A stretch of 64,000 nt of DNA from Woeseiaceae bacterium (lineage in GTDB: Bacteria; Pseudomonadota; Gammaproteobacteria; Steroidobacterales; Woeseiaceae), in assembly GCA_028279985.1 (NCBI GenBank), contig JANQMR010000011.1:248001-312000 (forward strand), written 5' to 3'. The notes under the pieces were generated by a model that was not told the origin of the DNA, searched no databases, and saw only the letters and a list, made by a program, of their open reading frames with translations. Of the stretch, positions 7,356-17,261 are shown in pieces. The position numbers were made by a program, and so were the translations under genes. Position 1 is the stretch's first letter. Every line of letters starts with the position of its first letter.

Positions 7356-8068
7356 GCGGCGACGCCGTCGACATCCTGCTGGTCGAGGACGACCGGCGCC
7401 TTGCCGAGCTCACCGCCGAGTATTTTCGACAAAACGGCTTGAGTGTCGCGCTGGAGTCGCGCGGCGATCGCGCGCTCGCGCGCTTCCGGGACGAACGGCC
7501 GCGGGTCGTGCTGCTCGACTTGATGTTGCCGGGCGCGGACGGCCTGAGCGTGTGCCGCGAGCTGCGGCAGATTTTCGATGGACCGATACTGATGTTCACG
7601 GCGCGAGACTCCGACATCGACCAGGTCATAGGGCTCGAGGCAGGCGCCGACGACTATGTCGCAAAACCCGTGGACCCGATGGTGCTCCTGGCCCGAACCC
7701 GCGCACTGCTGCGCCGGACCGAGCGGACGGCCCCACCGGCGGAGACCCGGACCGATATCGTCCTGGGCGGCCTCCGGGTCAGCGACGCCTCGCAGCAGGT
7801 GTGGCTGGACGGCGAGGAGGTCGAGCTGACCACGCAGGAATTCGAGCTTTTGTGCCTGCTCGCGCGTAACGCCGGCAAGGTGCTCAGCCGAAAAGAAATC
7901 TTTCGTTCCATGCGGGGCATCGAGTACGACGGCCTGGACCGCTCGATCGACGGACGTGTCTCCAAGCTGCGCCGCAAGCTCGGCGACAGTGCGACCCGGC
8001 CGGCGCGTATCAAGACCGTCTGGGGCAAAGGCTATCTGCTGGTACCCGATGCCTGGGAGCCGGCGTGA
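7340..8068 (+). CDS. OmpR-family response regulator (RstA-like)
   Basis: The 242-residue protein has a receiver domain with acidic pocket VEDD (residues 15-18), phosphoacceptor Asp60 in VVLLDLMLPGADG, and the conserved Lys in DDYVAKPVDP. It is followed by an OmpR/PhoB winged helix (LTTQEFELLCLLARNAGKVLSR to KTVWGKGYLLVP). It activates or represses promoters when phosphorylated, presumably by the kinase encoded next. It overlaps both neighbours, which indicates a single transcript with MipA and DUF3019. Confidence 0.93.
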   Translation: MGPALSGDAVDILLVEDDRRLAELTAEYFRQNGLSVALESRGDRALARFRDERPRVVLLDLMLPGADGLSVCRELRQIFDGPILMFTARDSDIDQVIGLEAGADDYVAKPVDPMVLLARTRALLRRTERTAPPAETRTDIVLGGLRVSDASQQVWLDGEEVELTTQEFELLCLLARNAGKVLSRKEIFRSMRGIEYDGLDRSIDGRVSKLRRKLGDSATRPARIKTVWGKGYLLVPDAWEPA

Positions 8069-9387
8069 AGCCCGGGCTGTTCGGCCGGCATCGGACGCTG
8101 CTTTTTCGATCGTATCTGTTCCTGGTCGCCGGGCTCTTGTCGGTAGCCGCTCTGCTGGATCTGGGTTTCGGCTATCTCGAATCTTCGCTCGCTCCGGACG
8201 AGGATCGGTGGCCCGAGATCGCGTTGCGGTTGATCGAAAACGAGCTCGCCGCAGCACGGCCGGAACGGCGGGACGCGCTTGCCGAAACTCTGAGCGAGGA
8301 CATCGGCTTTACGATCCGGCTCCTCGATCGCGATGCCGTTGCGGCGGCGACGGAAACCGAGCTGACGATCAAAACACTGGTGGATGCGAACGGCAACCGG
8401 ACGTTTCTCTACGCCGCGCCGATGCTCGATGAGCTGATCTATCTAGGTCCGGTCGAGACGGCACATGAAAGCCTGGTGCTGCGTTTGCTGCCGCCGCTGT
8501 TTTACTTGTCGATTTTCGTCGTCGTCGGCCTCTGGCTGCGTCCGTTGCTGAAGGACCTGAATCTGATCGCCTCGGACGCGCAACGTTTTGCGGCGGACTA
8601 CCGGGAACCCTTGTCCACGGCGGAAAAGACAACGCAGCTCACGAGCCTCGCCGGCAACCTGGACGACATGTCGGCACGCCTGAGCGGCCTGATACAAAGC
8701 CAGAAAGAGCTGATCGCGGCATTGTCACACGAGATGCGCACGCCGCTGGCGCGTATCCGGTTTGCGCTCGCGGTCATCGAAAACAATGCCGATGTGACGC
8801 TCAAGGCGCGAATCGACGACCTCAACGACGACGTGCAGGAGATCGACCAGCTCATCGCAACGATGCTCGACTACGCGCGCCTGGATCATCCCGACCTGCG
8901 CATGAACTGGCAACCGGTGCCGGTCGAGCCCTGGCTGGCAGAGGTGCGCGATAAGCTCCATCACCCCGGCAAGACGCTCGAGCTCGTGACGGACGACGGC
9001 CTCGACGCGGTCTGGATGGACCCGCATCTGATGGGCCTTGCGGTGAGCAATCTCCTCGGTAACGCCGGTCGTTATGCCAAGAGCCGGATTCGCTGCCGTG
9101 TCGGCACGAGCGACGGGTACTGGCGAATCGAGGTGCACGACGACGGCGAGGGTATCCCGGCATCGGAGCGCGAGTCCGTATTCAAGGCCTTCACCCGGCT
9201 GGACGACAGCCGCAACCGCGATACCGGCGGCTACGGACTGGGGCTTGCAATCGTATCGCGCATCGTCGAGTTACATGCCGGTAGCGTGTCGGTTGGCGAA
9301 TCGGCTGCATTGGGAGGCGCGCGCTTCGTATTGAGCTGGGCGATCCGCCGGCCGATGCAGGGAGACGACATAACTGGGGCCTTTTAA
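8065..9387 (+). CDS. Sensor histidine kinase (RstB-like)
   Basis: The 440-residue membrane kinase has transmembrane segments at about 12-34 and 143-160 flanking a periplasmic sensor domain of about 105 residues. A HAMP-like linker follows, then the H-box LSHEMRTPLARIRF with His222, and the ATPase boxes NLLGNAGRYA and DDGEGIP and GGYGLGLAIVSRI. The GTG start overlaps the regulator stop by 4 bases (GTGA). It partners with the preceding response regulator, and the sensed signal is probably periplasmic. Confidence 0.93.
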   Translation: MKPGLFGRHRTLLFRSYLFLVAGLLSVAALLDLGFGYLESSLAPDEDRWPEIALRLIENELAAARPERRDALAETLSEDIGFTIRLLDRDAVAAATETELTIKTLVDANGNRTFLYAAPMLDELIYLGPVETAHESLVLRLLPPLFYLSIFVVVGLWLRPLLKDLNLIASDAQRFAADYREPLSTAEKTTQLTSLAGNLDDMSARLSGLIQSQKELIAALSHEMRTPLARIRFALAVIENNADVTLKARIDDLNDDVQEIDQLIATMLDYARLDHPDLRMNWQPVPVEPWLAEVRDKLHHPGKTLELVTDDGLDAVWMDPHLMGLAVSNLLGNAGRYAKSRIRCRVGTSDGYWRIEVHDDGEGIPASERESVFKAFTRLDDSRNRDTGGYGLGLAIVSRIVELHAGSVSVGESAALGGARFVLSWAIRRPMQGDDITGAF

Positions 9388-9726
9388 CGCTATGCGCATG
9401 ATCCCTGCCGGTGCTGTGTTGCCGCCCGGCAAGGCGGAAGGAACGCAGTGTAGTCATTCTACATAAGCGGCTGACACAGTAGACCCGATACAAGCGCGCG
9501 TCGGAAAAGAGCGTCGGCTAACTGTCGGCCCCGTTTACGATTTTCCATAAAAAAACACCGCGTAATCGAGGCCGGCGACGCACAAGCAATTGTATGCCGT
9601 AAGGAAATCTTCCCTGGTGTGCTTTTTGCATTCGATCAAAGGATAAAACCACGACTTACCGCGTGCGCCCCGGGGAGATGGGGCTCTCGACTGATTCAAA
9701 GAACAAACGCCGTTCGAGGTGCCGTG
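9388..9726. other. Intergenic region before the giant oxidase gene
   Basis: This 339-base stretch holds no convincing gene. It contains the leader of the next gene: GAGGT at 9716-9720 lies 6 bases before ATG 9727. I saw no terminator with a T-run for the kinase operon and no clear operator. Confidence 0.5.
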
Positions 9727-12700
9727 ATGTTCAAGCCCGCGATCGAAGATCCCATTCGACCGACCCGCCTGTCCACCGTTCTACCGCCGTTGCTGTTGCC
9801 GATCCTGCTGGCGCCGCTCGATGTCCTTGCCGGTCCCGAAGACCCGTGGGAGGGCGGCCAATGGGGTGCGGTCATCGACTGGCCCCACATCGCCGTGTCG
9901 GCGGCGAACCTGCCCGACGGACGAGTGCTGACCTGGTCGGGTTCGGAGCGCGACATCTGGCCAAGCACCGAACAGACCTACAGCGCCACCTGGGACCCGG
10001 CCACCGGCGTGTTCGAGGAGATCTTCCATCCGACGCACAACATGTTCTGTGCGCATCTGGCCATGCTCGAAGACGGCCGCGTATTCGTCAACGGCGGCCG
10101 CAACCAGACCAACAGCCCATGGACGAGTATTTTCGATTTTCGCAACGATCAATGGGTGCAGATCGAAAACATGCCTTCCGGCGGTCGCTGGTATCCAACC
10201 ACGATCGCAACCGCCGAAGGCGACATATTGACCGCTATCGGCACCGCGAGCCAACCGCGCTATCCGGAGGTCTGGAACGTCCAGGACGGCTGGCAGATAA
10301 AAAACGGCATCGACTTCAATACGATGGTTCTGGATGATTACTTTTCGACGGGGTCGCACGGCGAGAGTCGATGGTGGCCCATTCTCCACGTCGCGCCGAA
10401 CGGACAGATATTCCATTCCGGTCCGACCCCCAAGATGCATTACATCGATACCGCCGGAAACGGCAGCTTCACCCAGGTAGGCCCCGAGTTCACCGACTGG
10501 TATCACAAGCACGGCACCTCGATCATGTACGACGAGGGCAAGATCCTGACGGCGGGCGGCTGGATCGCCGGCAACAACATCGCGAGCTCCAACCAGGCTT
10601 TCACGGTCGACCTGAACCAGCCGACGCCGGTCGTACAGCTTACGGCGCCAATGGAGTTCGCCCGCAAGTTCCACAATGGCGTCATGCTGCCGACCGGTGA
10701 GGTGCTGGTCGTCGGCGGCAATACCTCGGGCCTCAAGTTCAGCGACAACGGCACGATCCTCGCCACCGAGATCTGGAACCCCGAGACCGGCCAGTGGCGG
10801 CGCGGGGCATCGATGGCGACGCCGAGAAACTATCATTCGATCGCCTTGCTGCTCGTCGACGGCCGGGTGCTCGCGGCCGGCGGCGGTTATTGCGCCGGCA
10901 GCGTCACCTGCAACGGCTCGAGCCACATGGACGGCGAAATCTACAGTCCACCGTATCTTTTCGACAACAGCGGCAACCTGGCCCCGCGGCCCGACATCTC
11001 GGCGGCGCCGGGGCGGATTTCCAGCGGCGAGGTCTTCGACGTGTCGGCGACGCCGGGCATGAGCGGCTTCAGCATGGTGAAGATGAGCTCGACGACGCAC
11101 GGGATGAATACCGACGTCCGCTTCATCCAGGTTCCGTTCACCGAAGTATCGTCGGGCAGCTACCGGCTGACGGCGAACAGCAACATCAACGTACTGACGG
11201 CCGGTTACTGGATGCTGTTCGCCATGGACGGCGACGGCGTGCCGTCGGTCGCGCACGTCGTACAGGCGAATACCTCGGGTATGCCGTGGATCAACCAGCT
11301 TCCGGACCAGAGCTCGGGCATCAACGAGAGCGCCAGCGTTCAGGTCACGGCGGGTGACGCCGACGACGACCCGCTCACCTACAGTGCGAACGGCCTGCCG
11401 CCCGGTCTGTCGATCGACCCCGGCACCGGTTCGATCACGGGTGCGGGGACGACCGCCGGAACCTACACCGTCTCGGTTACGGTCAACGACAATGACGAGG
11501 GCAGCCGCTCGAGGTCCTTCGACTGGGTCGTGTTCGGACAGGGTCAGGGCCAGATCCGGCGCGACTGGTGGAACGGCATCGGCGGCACGACGATCGGCGC
11601 TCTCACCGGCAGCCCCAACTATCCCGACTCGCCTACCGGCAGCGAAATCGTCACGTCGTTCGAAACGCCGAGCAACATCGCCAACGACTATGGAACCCGC
11701 GTCCACGGCTATCTGACGCCTGACGTGAGCGGCGACTACCGGTTCTGGATCGCGTCCGACGACAACGGCGAGCTCTGGCTCAGCAGCGACGACGATCCCG
11801 CCAACAAGACACGGATTGCCCACGTGCCCGGCTGGACGCCGCCGAGAAACTGGACCAAATTCCCCGAGCAGGCGTCGGCGCCGATTCCCCTGGTGGCCGG
11901 CGAGAGTTACTTCATCGAAGCCTTGCAAAAAGAAGGCGGCGGCGGCGACAACCTCGCGGTCGGCTGGCAAAAGCCCGGCGACTCGGCCACTAACGTGATA
12001 CCGGGCGCCTACCTGTCCATCGAGAGCCTTAGCGCCGGCCCGCCGACGGATCCACCCGTAGATCCGCCCGTAGATCCGCCGACAGATCCGAAAATCCATG
12101 CCGGCATTGCGCAAAACGTCGACGACAACTGGTCGAGGATATCGCTGCCGGAGAATTACAACGACATGGTCGTGATCGCGACCCCGGCCTATACCAACGC
12201 CGGCCCACCGCTGGTGACGCGCATTCGAAACGCAGGCGGCAGCCAGTTCGAGCTCAAGGTACAAAACCCGGGCGACGGCGCACCGGTCGCGCCGGTCACC
12301 GTTCACTACGTCGTTGCCGAGGTGGGCACGTACGTCAGCGGCGGAATCACGATGGAAGTGGCCAAGTTCAACTCCACCGTCGTGGCTCGAAGGAGCGGCT
12401 GGGCCGGAGAAAGCCGGTCGTATCTGCAGAGTTACCAGAATCCGGTCGTCATCGGCCAGGTCATGACGGCCAACGATGCACGCTGGAGCTCGTTCTGGGC
12501 ATCCAACGGCAACAGGACGGGGCCGCCGAACGCCGGCGCGTTTCATGCGGGCCGCCATGTGGGCGAAGACTCGGCTAGAAGCCGGGCGAACGAGACCGTC
12601 GGTTACATGGTGTTCGAAGCCGGCAGCGGCCAGATCGGATCCGTCGGCCTGAGGGCGGCGCTCGGCAGCGACGTGGTCGCAGGCGTGGGCACGGCGCCGC

Positions 12701-15537
12701 CGTACAGCTACACGATCGGCGGCAACTCGAACGTCGTCGTACTATCGTCCAGCGGCATGGACGGCGGCGACGGCGGTTGGCCGGTACTTTACGGCAGCGA
12801 TCCGCTGAACGGCGGCGCCATCGACCTGGCGATCGACGAAGATCAGATTCGCGATTCCGAGAGAGCGCACACGACCGAGCAGGTGGCCTACCTGGCGCTG
12901 GAAACGGCGCTGGACCAACCGCTGACGGTCAGCCCGGTCGACCCGGCGCCGGAGGTGGTCGGAACCGCCGTCAACTTCGACGTCTCTGCCAGCGGCGGCA
13001 CCGGCCTGCTGTACAACTGGAACTTCGGCGACGGTTCGCCGGAGACCGGATTCACGACCCAGTCCCAGGCGTCTCACCAGTACGCCGAGCCCGGCCGCTA
13101 CGTCGTTTCGGTGACGGTCCGCGACCCGATGTCCGGCGAAGAGACGACCGAGACTTTCGTGCAACTGGTGCACAACCCGCTGGTCGCTTTTGCGCCCAGC
13201 GCCTCGACGAGCATCGTCTTGCACGAGGGCCGCAACCAGTCCTGGAACGTCAATCCGGACAACGACACGGTGACGGTGATCGACACCGTGTCGAGAACCA
13301 AGGCCGCCGAGATTCCTGTCGGCGACGAACCGGTTGCGGTCCAGGTGGCGCCGAACGGCGATGTCTGGGTCGTCAACAAGACGGCGGCATCGATATCGAT
13401 CGTCGACAGCGTGTCGCTGGTCGTGACATCGGCGATCGCGCTGCCGGCGGCGTCGCAGCCGCACGGCCTGGTGTTCCACGACGGTCTCAATGCCGCCTAC
13501 GTCGCTCTCGAAGCCACCGGCGATCTATTGAAGCTGGACGCGACCACGGGTGCGGAAATCGCCCGGACCTACATAGGCCAGCGCCCGCGCCACGTCTCGA
13601 TCGGCGGCGACGACGGCTTGCGCCTGCTGGTATCGCGCTTCGTCACGCCGGTGTTGCCGGACGAGTGGACCGCGGCGCCCATCGTGCAATCGGGCGGCCT
13701 GTTCTACGGCGGTGAAGTGGTCTCGGTGACGGCCGACACGATGGTCGAAACCGGCACGGCCGTGCTCAAGCACAGCGACCGCGGCGTCTCCGAGCACACC
13801 GGGCCCGGCGTGCCGAACTATCTGGGCCCCGCGGTGATGTCGCCGGATGCGACGGCGGCGTTCGTTCCGTCCAAACAGGACAACATACTGGCGGGCGCGC
13901 TCCGGGGCGGACAGGGCATGACCTTCGACCAGACCGTGCGCGCGGTGACCTCGAAGATCGACCTGCCGGCCGCAACCGAGGCGTTCTGGGCCAGGATCGA
14001 CCACGACAACGCCAGCGTGGCCAGCCACGCCGCGTTCGGTCCTCACGGCGCGTACCTGTTCACCGCCCTCGAGGGCAACCGTGAGATTGCGATCAGCGAC
14101 GCCTACACGGCCGTCGAGCTGCTGCGCTTCGATACCGGGCGCGCCCCCCAGGGCCTCGCGGTGTCCGCCGACGGCCGGACCTTGTATGCCCACAACTTCA
14201 TGGATCGTTCGGTCACGATCTTCGACATCGGTGGGGTGACCGTCGAGAATACGCTGCAGGTGGTCTTGCTCGCGACCGTGGATGCCGTGGCCAACGAGCG
14301 CCTCAGCGCCCAGGTGTTGAACGGCAAGCAGTTGTTCTACGACGCACGCGACCCGCGCCTGGCGCTGGACTCGTACATGAGCTGCGCGTCCTGTCACAAC
14401 GAGGGCGGGCAGGACGGCCGGATCTGGGACTTCACCGGCGTGGGCGAAGGGCTGCGCAACACCATCACACTAGAGGGACGCGCGGCCACCGTACACGGTT
14501 TCCTGCACTGGAGCGCCAACTTCGACGAGGTCCAGGACTTCGAGGGCCAGATACGGAACTTCGCCGGCGGAACCGGCCTGATGTCGGATTCGGACTTTTT
14601 CTCCGGCACCCGTTCGGAGCCGCTGGGCGATCCGAAAACCGGACTGAGCAGCGATCTCGATGCACTGGCCGCCTACATCGGCTCCCTGGATTCGTTCCCG
14701 GACAGCCCGTATCGCAACGCGGACGGCACTCTGTCCGCCGACGCGGAGCTCGGACGCCAGGTATTCGTCGACAAAGGCTGCGATAGCTGTCACGTGCCGC
14801 CACGGTACACCGACAGCAGCATTGGCAACCTGAACGATGTCGGCACCCTCAAGCCGTCCAGCGGCGGACGGCTCGGCGGTCCGCTCGACGGTATCGATAC
14901 ACCGTCGCTGATCAGCGTGTGGAAAACGGCGCCGTACCTGCACGACGGCTCGGCGCTGGACACGACCGAGGCCGTCGCGGCACATACCGGCTTGTCGCTG
15001 ACGCCGACGGAACTCACCCAGCTCGGGTACTACCTGGAAGAGCTGGACGGGGTCACGGCAAGCATCGGCTGGGAGGGCTCAGGGGGCTGCACGGACTGCG
15101 TGGACTTCGGCAGCCTGGCGATCACTTCGTATTCGAAGCAGGACAAGGTCGGCACCTACGCCGTCGTCGAGGACGGCGCCGGCTTGTACGTGCAGGACAA
15201 TACCTGGAAGCGGACGACGCAGACCTATACGATCACGCCGAATACCGTAATCGAGTTCGAATTCGAGTCGACGTCACAGGGCGAGATCCACGGCATCGGC
15301 TTCGACGAGAACAACTCGCACTCGTCGAACCGCGTATTCCGCGTCTACGGCACGCAGAGCTGGGGTATCGGCGCCTTCGACACGTATCCGGGCAGCGGCC
15401 GCATGACGATGCAGATCCCGGTCGGCCAGTATTACACGGGTAACTCGATGTACCTGGTGTTCGTCAACGACAAGGACAAGGGAGGCGGGGGCAACAATTC
15501 GACGTTCAGCAATATTCGTATTTTCGAATCGCCTTAG
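9727..15537 (+). CDS. Giant secreted copper-radical oxidase fused to a two-haem cytochrome c module
   Basis: The 1936-residue protein has a signal peptide (to about residue 35). Order: Kelch-type galactose/glyoxal oxidase domain with its early-set domain (about 40-535); Ig-like He_PIG domain (540-605); PA14 domain (607-760); a D-P-P-V linker built from 12-bp repeats; an unknown domain (790-1058); PKD (1063-1150); YVTN-type propeller (1170-1510); a two-haem module with C1553-x2-C1556-H and C1685-x2-C1688-H and a later LHDGS; and a C-terminal binding-type domain. The copper site is present: Cys108 and Tyr156 (thioether pair), Tyr369, His370 and His458, at spacings close to those of galactose oxidase. 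The stacking tryptophan of galactose oxidase is not seen at its usual place, so the substrate may be an aldehyde or other alcohol. GAGGT fixes the start. A di-haem peroxidase gene follows after 8 bases. Confidence 0.88.
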   Translation: MFKPAIEDPIRPTRLSTVLPPLLLPILLAPLDVLAGPEDPWEGGQWGAVIDWPHIAVSAANLPDGRVLTWSGSERDIWPSTEQTYSATWDPATGVFEEIFHPTHNMFCAHLAMLEDGRVFVNGGRNQTNSPWTSIFDFRNDQWVQIENMPSGGRWYPTTIATAEGDILTAIGTASQPRYPEVWNVQDGWQIKNGIDFNTMVLDDYFSTGSHGESRWWPILHVAPNGQIFHSGPTPKMHYIDTAGNGSFTQVGPEFTDWYHKHGTSIMYDEGKILTAGGWIAGNNIASSNQAFTVDLNQPTPVVQLTAPMEFARKFHNGVMLPTGEVLVVGGNTSGLKFSDNGTILATEIWNPETGQWRRGASMATPRNYHSIALLLVDGRVLAAGGGYCAGSVTCNGSSHMDGEIYSPPYLFDNSGNLAPRPDISAAPGRISSGEVFDVSATPGMSGFSMVKMSSTTHGMNTDVRFIQVPFTEVSSGSYRLTANSNINVLTAGYWMLFAMDGDGVPSVAHVVQANTSGMPWINQLPDQSSGINESASVQVTAGDADDDPLTYSANGLPPGLSIDPGTGSITGAGTTAGTYTVSVTVNDNDEGSRSRSFDWVVFGQGQGQIRRDWWNGIGGTTIGALTGSPNYPDSPTGSEIVTSFETPSNIANDYGTRVHGYLTPDVSGDYRFWIASDDNGELWLSSDDDPANKTRIAHVPGWTPPRNWTKFPEQASAPIPLVAGESYFIEALQKEGGGGDNLAVGWQKPGDSATNVIPGAYLSIESLSAGPPTDPPVDPPVDPPTDPKIHAGIAQNVDDNWSRISLPENYNDMVVIATPAYTNAGPPLVTRIRNAGGSQFELKVQNPGDGAPVAPVTVHYVVAEVGTYVSGGITMEVAKFNSTVVARRSGWAGESRSYLQSYQNPVVIGQVMTANDARWSSFWASNGNRTGPPNAGAFHAGRHVGEDSARSRANETVGYMVFEAGSGQIGSVGLRAALGSDVVAGVGTAPPYSYTIGGNSNVVVLSSSGMDGGDGGWPVLYGSDPLNGGAIDLAIDEDQIRDSERAHTTEQVAYLALETALDQPLTVSPVDPAPEVVGTAVNFDVSASGGTGLLYNWNFGDGSPETGFTTQSQASHQYAEPGRYVVSVTVRDPMSGEETTETFVQLVHNPLVAFAPSASTSIVLHEGRNQSWNVNPDNDTVTVIDTVSRTKAAEIPVGDEPVAVQVAPNGDVWVVNKTAASISIVDSVSLVVTSAIALPAASQPHGLVFHDGLNAAYVALEATGDLLKLDATTGAEIARTYIGQRPRHVSIGGDDGLRLLVSRFVTPVLPDEWTAAPIVQSGGLFYGGEVVSVTADTMVETGTAVLKHSDRGVSEHTGPGVPNYLGPAVMSPDATAAFVPSKQDNILAGALRGGQGMTFDQTVRAVTSKIDLPAATEAFWARIDHDNASVASHAAFGPHGAYLFTALEGNREIAISDAYTAVELLRFDTGRAPQGLAVSADGRTLYAHNFMDRSVTIFDIGGVTVENTLQVVLLATVDAVANERLSAQVLNGKQLFYDARDPRLALDSYMSCASCHNEGGQDGRIWDFTGVGEGLRNTITLEGRAATVHGFLHWSANFDEVQDFEGQIRNFAGGTGLMSDSDFFSGTRSEPLGDPKTGLSSDLDALAAYIGSLDSFPDSPYRNADGTLSADAELGRQVFVDKGCDSCHVPPRYTDSSIGNLNDVGTLKPSSGGRLGGPLDGIDTPSLISVWKTAPYLHDGSALDTTEAVAAHTGLSLTPTELTQLGYYLEELDGVTASIGWEGSGGCTDCVDFGSLAITSYSKQDKVGTYAVVEDGAGLYVQDNTWKRTTQTYTITPNTVIEFEFESTSQGEIHGIGFDENNSHSSNRVFRVYGTQSWGIGAFDTYPGSGRMTMQIPVGQYYTGNSMYLVFVNDKDKGGGGNNSTFSNIRIFESP

Positions 15538-15545
15538 CTTAGTGG

Positions 15546-17135
15546 ATGTTGGTGAATAGACGTCCATATGCCGGCCTGCTGTTCGTCTGGGTTCTCGGCG
15601 TCGTGTTCGACGCCGATGCCGAGCCCTTGCGCTTGAGCGGTACCACCGACGAAGGCAAATACACCGTCACACTGAGCCCGGACGGGCCGAACGTACCGAT
15701 CGGCCCGCTGCACCGTTGGGTGCTGGAGCTCAGTACCGCCGACGGCGAGACCTTCGTTCCACGGCAGCTCGGTATCTACGGCGGCATGCCCGGCCACGGT
15801 CACGGCCTGCCGTCGGAACCGCGGGTGACCCGGCAATTGGACGCCGGGCGTTACCTGATCGACGGCGTTCGTTTCAACATGGCAGGCCACTGGCAGCTCG
15901 CCATCGGCGTGGTCGGTCCGGAAGGCGCGGACAAGATCGTATTCGATTTCGAAGTGAGACCGCCGCCGGCAGGCGAGGTGCCTACCGACGGCGACTGGAC
16001 CGCCGGCGATCTCGCGTTGCTGCGCTCGCTGCTGCTTTCGGCGGAACCGCCGGTGGACCCGAGCAACCGTTTCTCCGGCGATCCGCGAGCGGCCTCCGTG
16101 GGCGCGGCGCTGTTTTTCGATCCGCGCTTGAGCGCCGGCGGCGACATTGCCTGTGCGAGCTGCCATAAACCCGCGCTGAAGTTCTCCGATGGCCTCAAAC
16201 TCGGTGTCGGTAGCAAGGAGTTGAGCCGCCACACACCGGGATTGCTCGGCGTCGCGCATGCGGACTGGTTCTATTGGGACGGGCGCCGGGACAGTCTCTG
16301 GGCACAGGCCGTGACACCGCTCGAAGCCGAGGGCGAAATGGACAACGACCGCCTCGCCGTCGTGCGTCGTGTGCTCGGCAACTCTTATTACGCGCCGGCC
16401 TATCTCGAGTTGACCGGCCACCGGGTAGACGTCGACGGGCTGCCGGCGCATGCAAGCCCCTTCGGCGCGGACGAACACCGGGCTGCCTGGAGCCGTCTGT
16501 CGGAACCCGAGCGGCAGAAGGTCGATCGGGCATTTTCGAACATCGGCAAGTTCATTGCGAGCTTCATCGAAACACTGCAACCCGGCGAGTCGCGTTTCGA
16601 CCGCTTTGCGAAACGGGTATTGGCCGGCGAACCCGAGAAGGCCGGGGAAATCCTGAACGACGACGAGATTGCCGGCCTGAAGCTCTTTCTGGATCCGGCG
16701 AAAACCCAGTGTCTGCGCTGCCACAACGGCTCCATGTTCACGAATCACGGTTTCCACAACATCGGCACGGCGGTCGACGACGCCGGAAACGTCGACATGG
16801 GACGGGTGATCGGCCTGAGCTCGGCTGAATACGATCCGTTCAATTGCCGCGGCCATTACAGCGACATACCGGCGGAGGAGTGCAAGGAGCTCCGTTTCGG
16901 CGGGGGCGCTCACGAAGGGATGGGCGCGTTCAAGGTACCGTCGCTGCGCAACGCGGCATTGACCGCGCCTTACATGCACGACGGCCGTTTCGCCTCACTC
17001 GAACAGGTCGTGGAGTATTACCGCGACCCGCCCGAGGCGGAAGTCACCGGACATGAGCTGCCGCCGCTGGACCTGACCGACCGGGAATCCCGGCAGCTCG
17101 TCGCTTTTCTCGCGACATTGAACGAGGTCGAGTAG
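15546..17135 (+). CDS. Di-haem cytochrome c peroxidase (MauG/CcpA type) with N-terminal YtkA-like domain
   Basis: The 529-residue exported protein has a signal peptide (residues 7-25). A beta-sandwich region resembling YtkA/FixH (about 30-138, with HRWVLELSTADG and MPGHGHGLPSEP) comes first. A di-haem peroxidase follows, with C203-x2-C206-H207 and C389-x2-C392-H393, the YWDGRRDSLWAQA loop and a final YMHDGRFASLEQVV. It reduces peroxide or carries out MauG-like oxidation in the periplasm. The gene starts 8 bases after the oxidase-cytochrome gene, so the two are almost certainly co-transcribed. The extra N-terminal domain is not part of the standard peroxidase. Confidence 0.9.
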   Translation: MLVNRRPYAGLLFVWVLGVVFDADAEPLRLSGTTDEGKYTVTLSPDGPNVPIGPLHRWVLELSTADGETFVPRQLGIYGGMPGHGHGLPSEPRVTRQLDAGRYLIDGVRFNMAGHWQLAIGVVGPEGADKIVFDFEVRPPPAGEVPTDGDWTAGDLALLRSLLLSAEPPVDPSNRFSGDPRAASVGAALFFDPRLSAGGDIACASCHKPALKFSDGLKLGVGSKELSRHTPGLLGVAHADWFYWDGRRDSLWAQAVTPLEAEGEMDNDRLAVVRRVLGNSYYAPAYLELTGHRVDVDGLPAHASPFGADEHRAAWSRLSEPERQKVDRAFSNIGKFIASFIETLQPGESRFDRFAKRVLAGEPEKAGEILNDDEIAGLKLFLDPAKTQCLRCHNGSMFTNHGFHNIGTAVDDAGNVDMGRVIGLSSAEYDPFNCRGHYSDIPAEECKELRFGGGAHEGMGAFKVPSLRNAALTAPYMHDGRFASLEQVVEYYRDPPEAEVTGHELPPLDLTDRESRQLVAFLATLNEVE

Positions 17136-17261
17136 GGAACCTCTGCGCAAGTCATGCCCGTCACGTCAGGCGGTTCGTCATCCCGAGCTCGGCCTGGCGC
17201 GGGCAACGAGATTTCTTTTCCCTACCCCCCGACGTAAGCCGGGGCTTCGCCGGTACGCCGA

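Noticed and set aside
9781..12558. Very long minus-strand open frame (925 codons) opposite the oxidase gene, and similar long antisense frames elsewhere (for example 588-1610 and 26531-27955)
   Set aside because: They lie opposite genes with clear domains, read as Arg/Ala/Gly-rich sequence without motifs, and are expected by chance in GC-rich DNA.
17200..17255. Convergent terminator between the peroxidase and DUF72 genes (CCCCGAC-GTAA-GCCGGGG)
   Set aside because: The stem has a mismatch and no T-run follows on either strand, so I did not call it.
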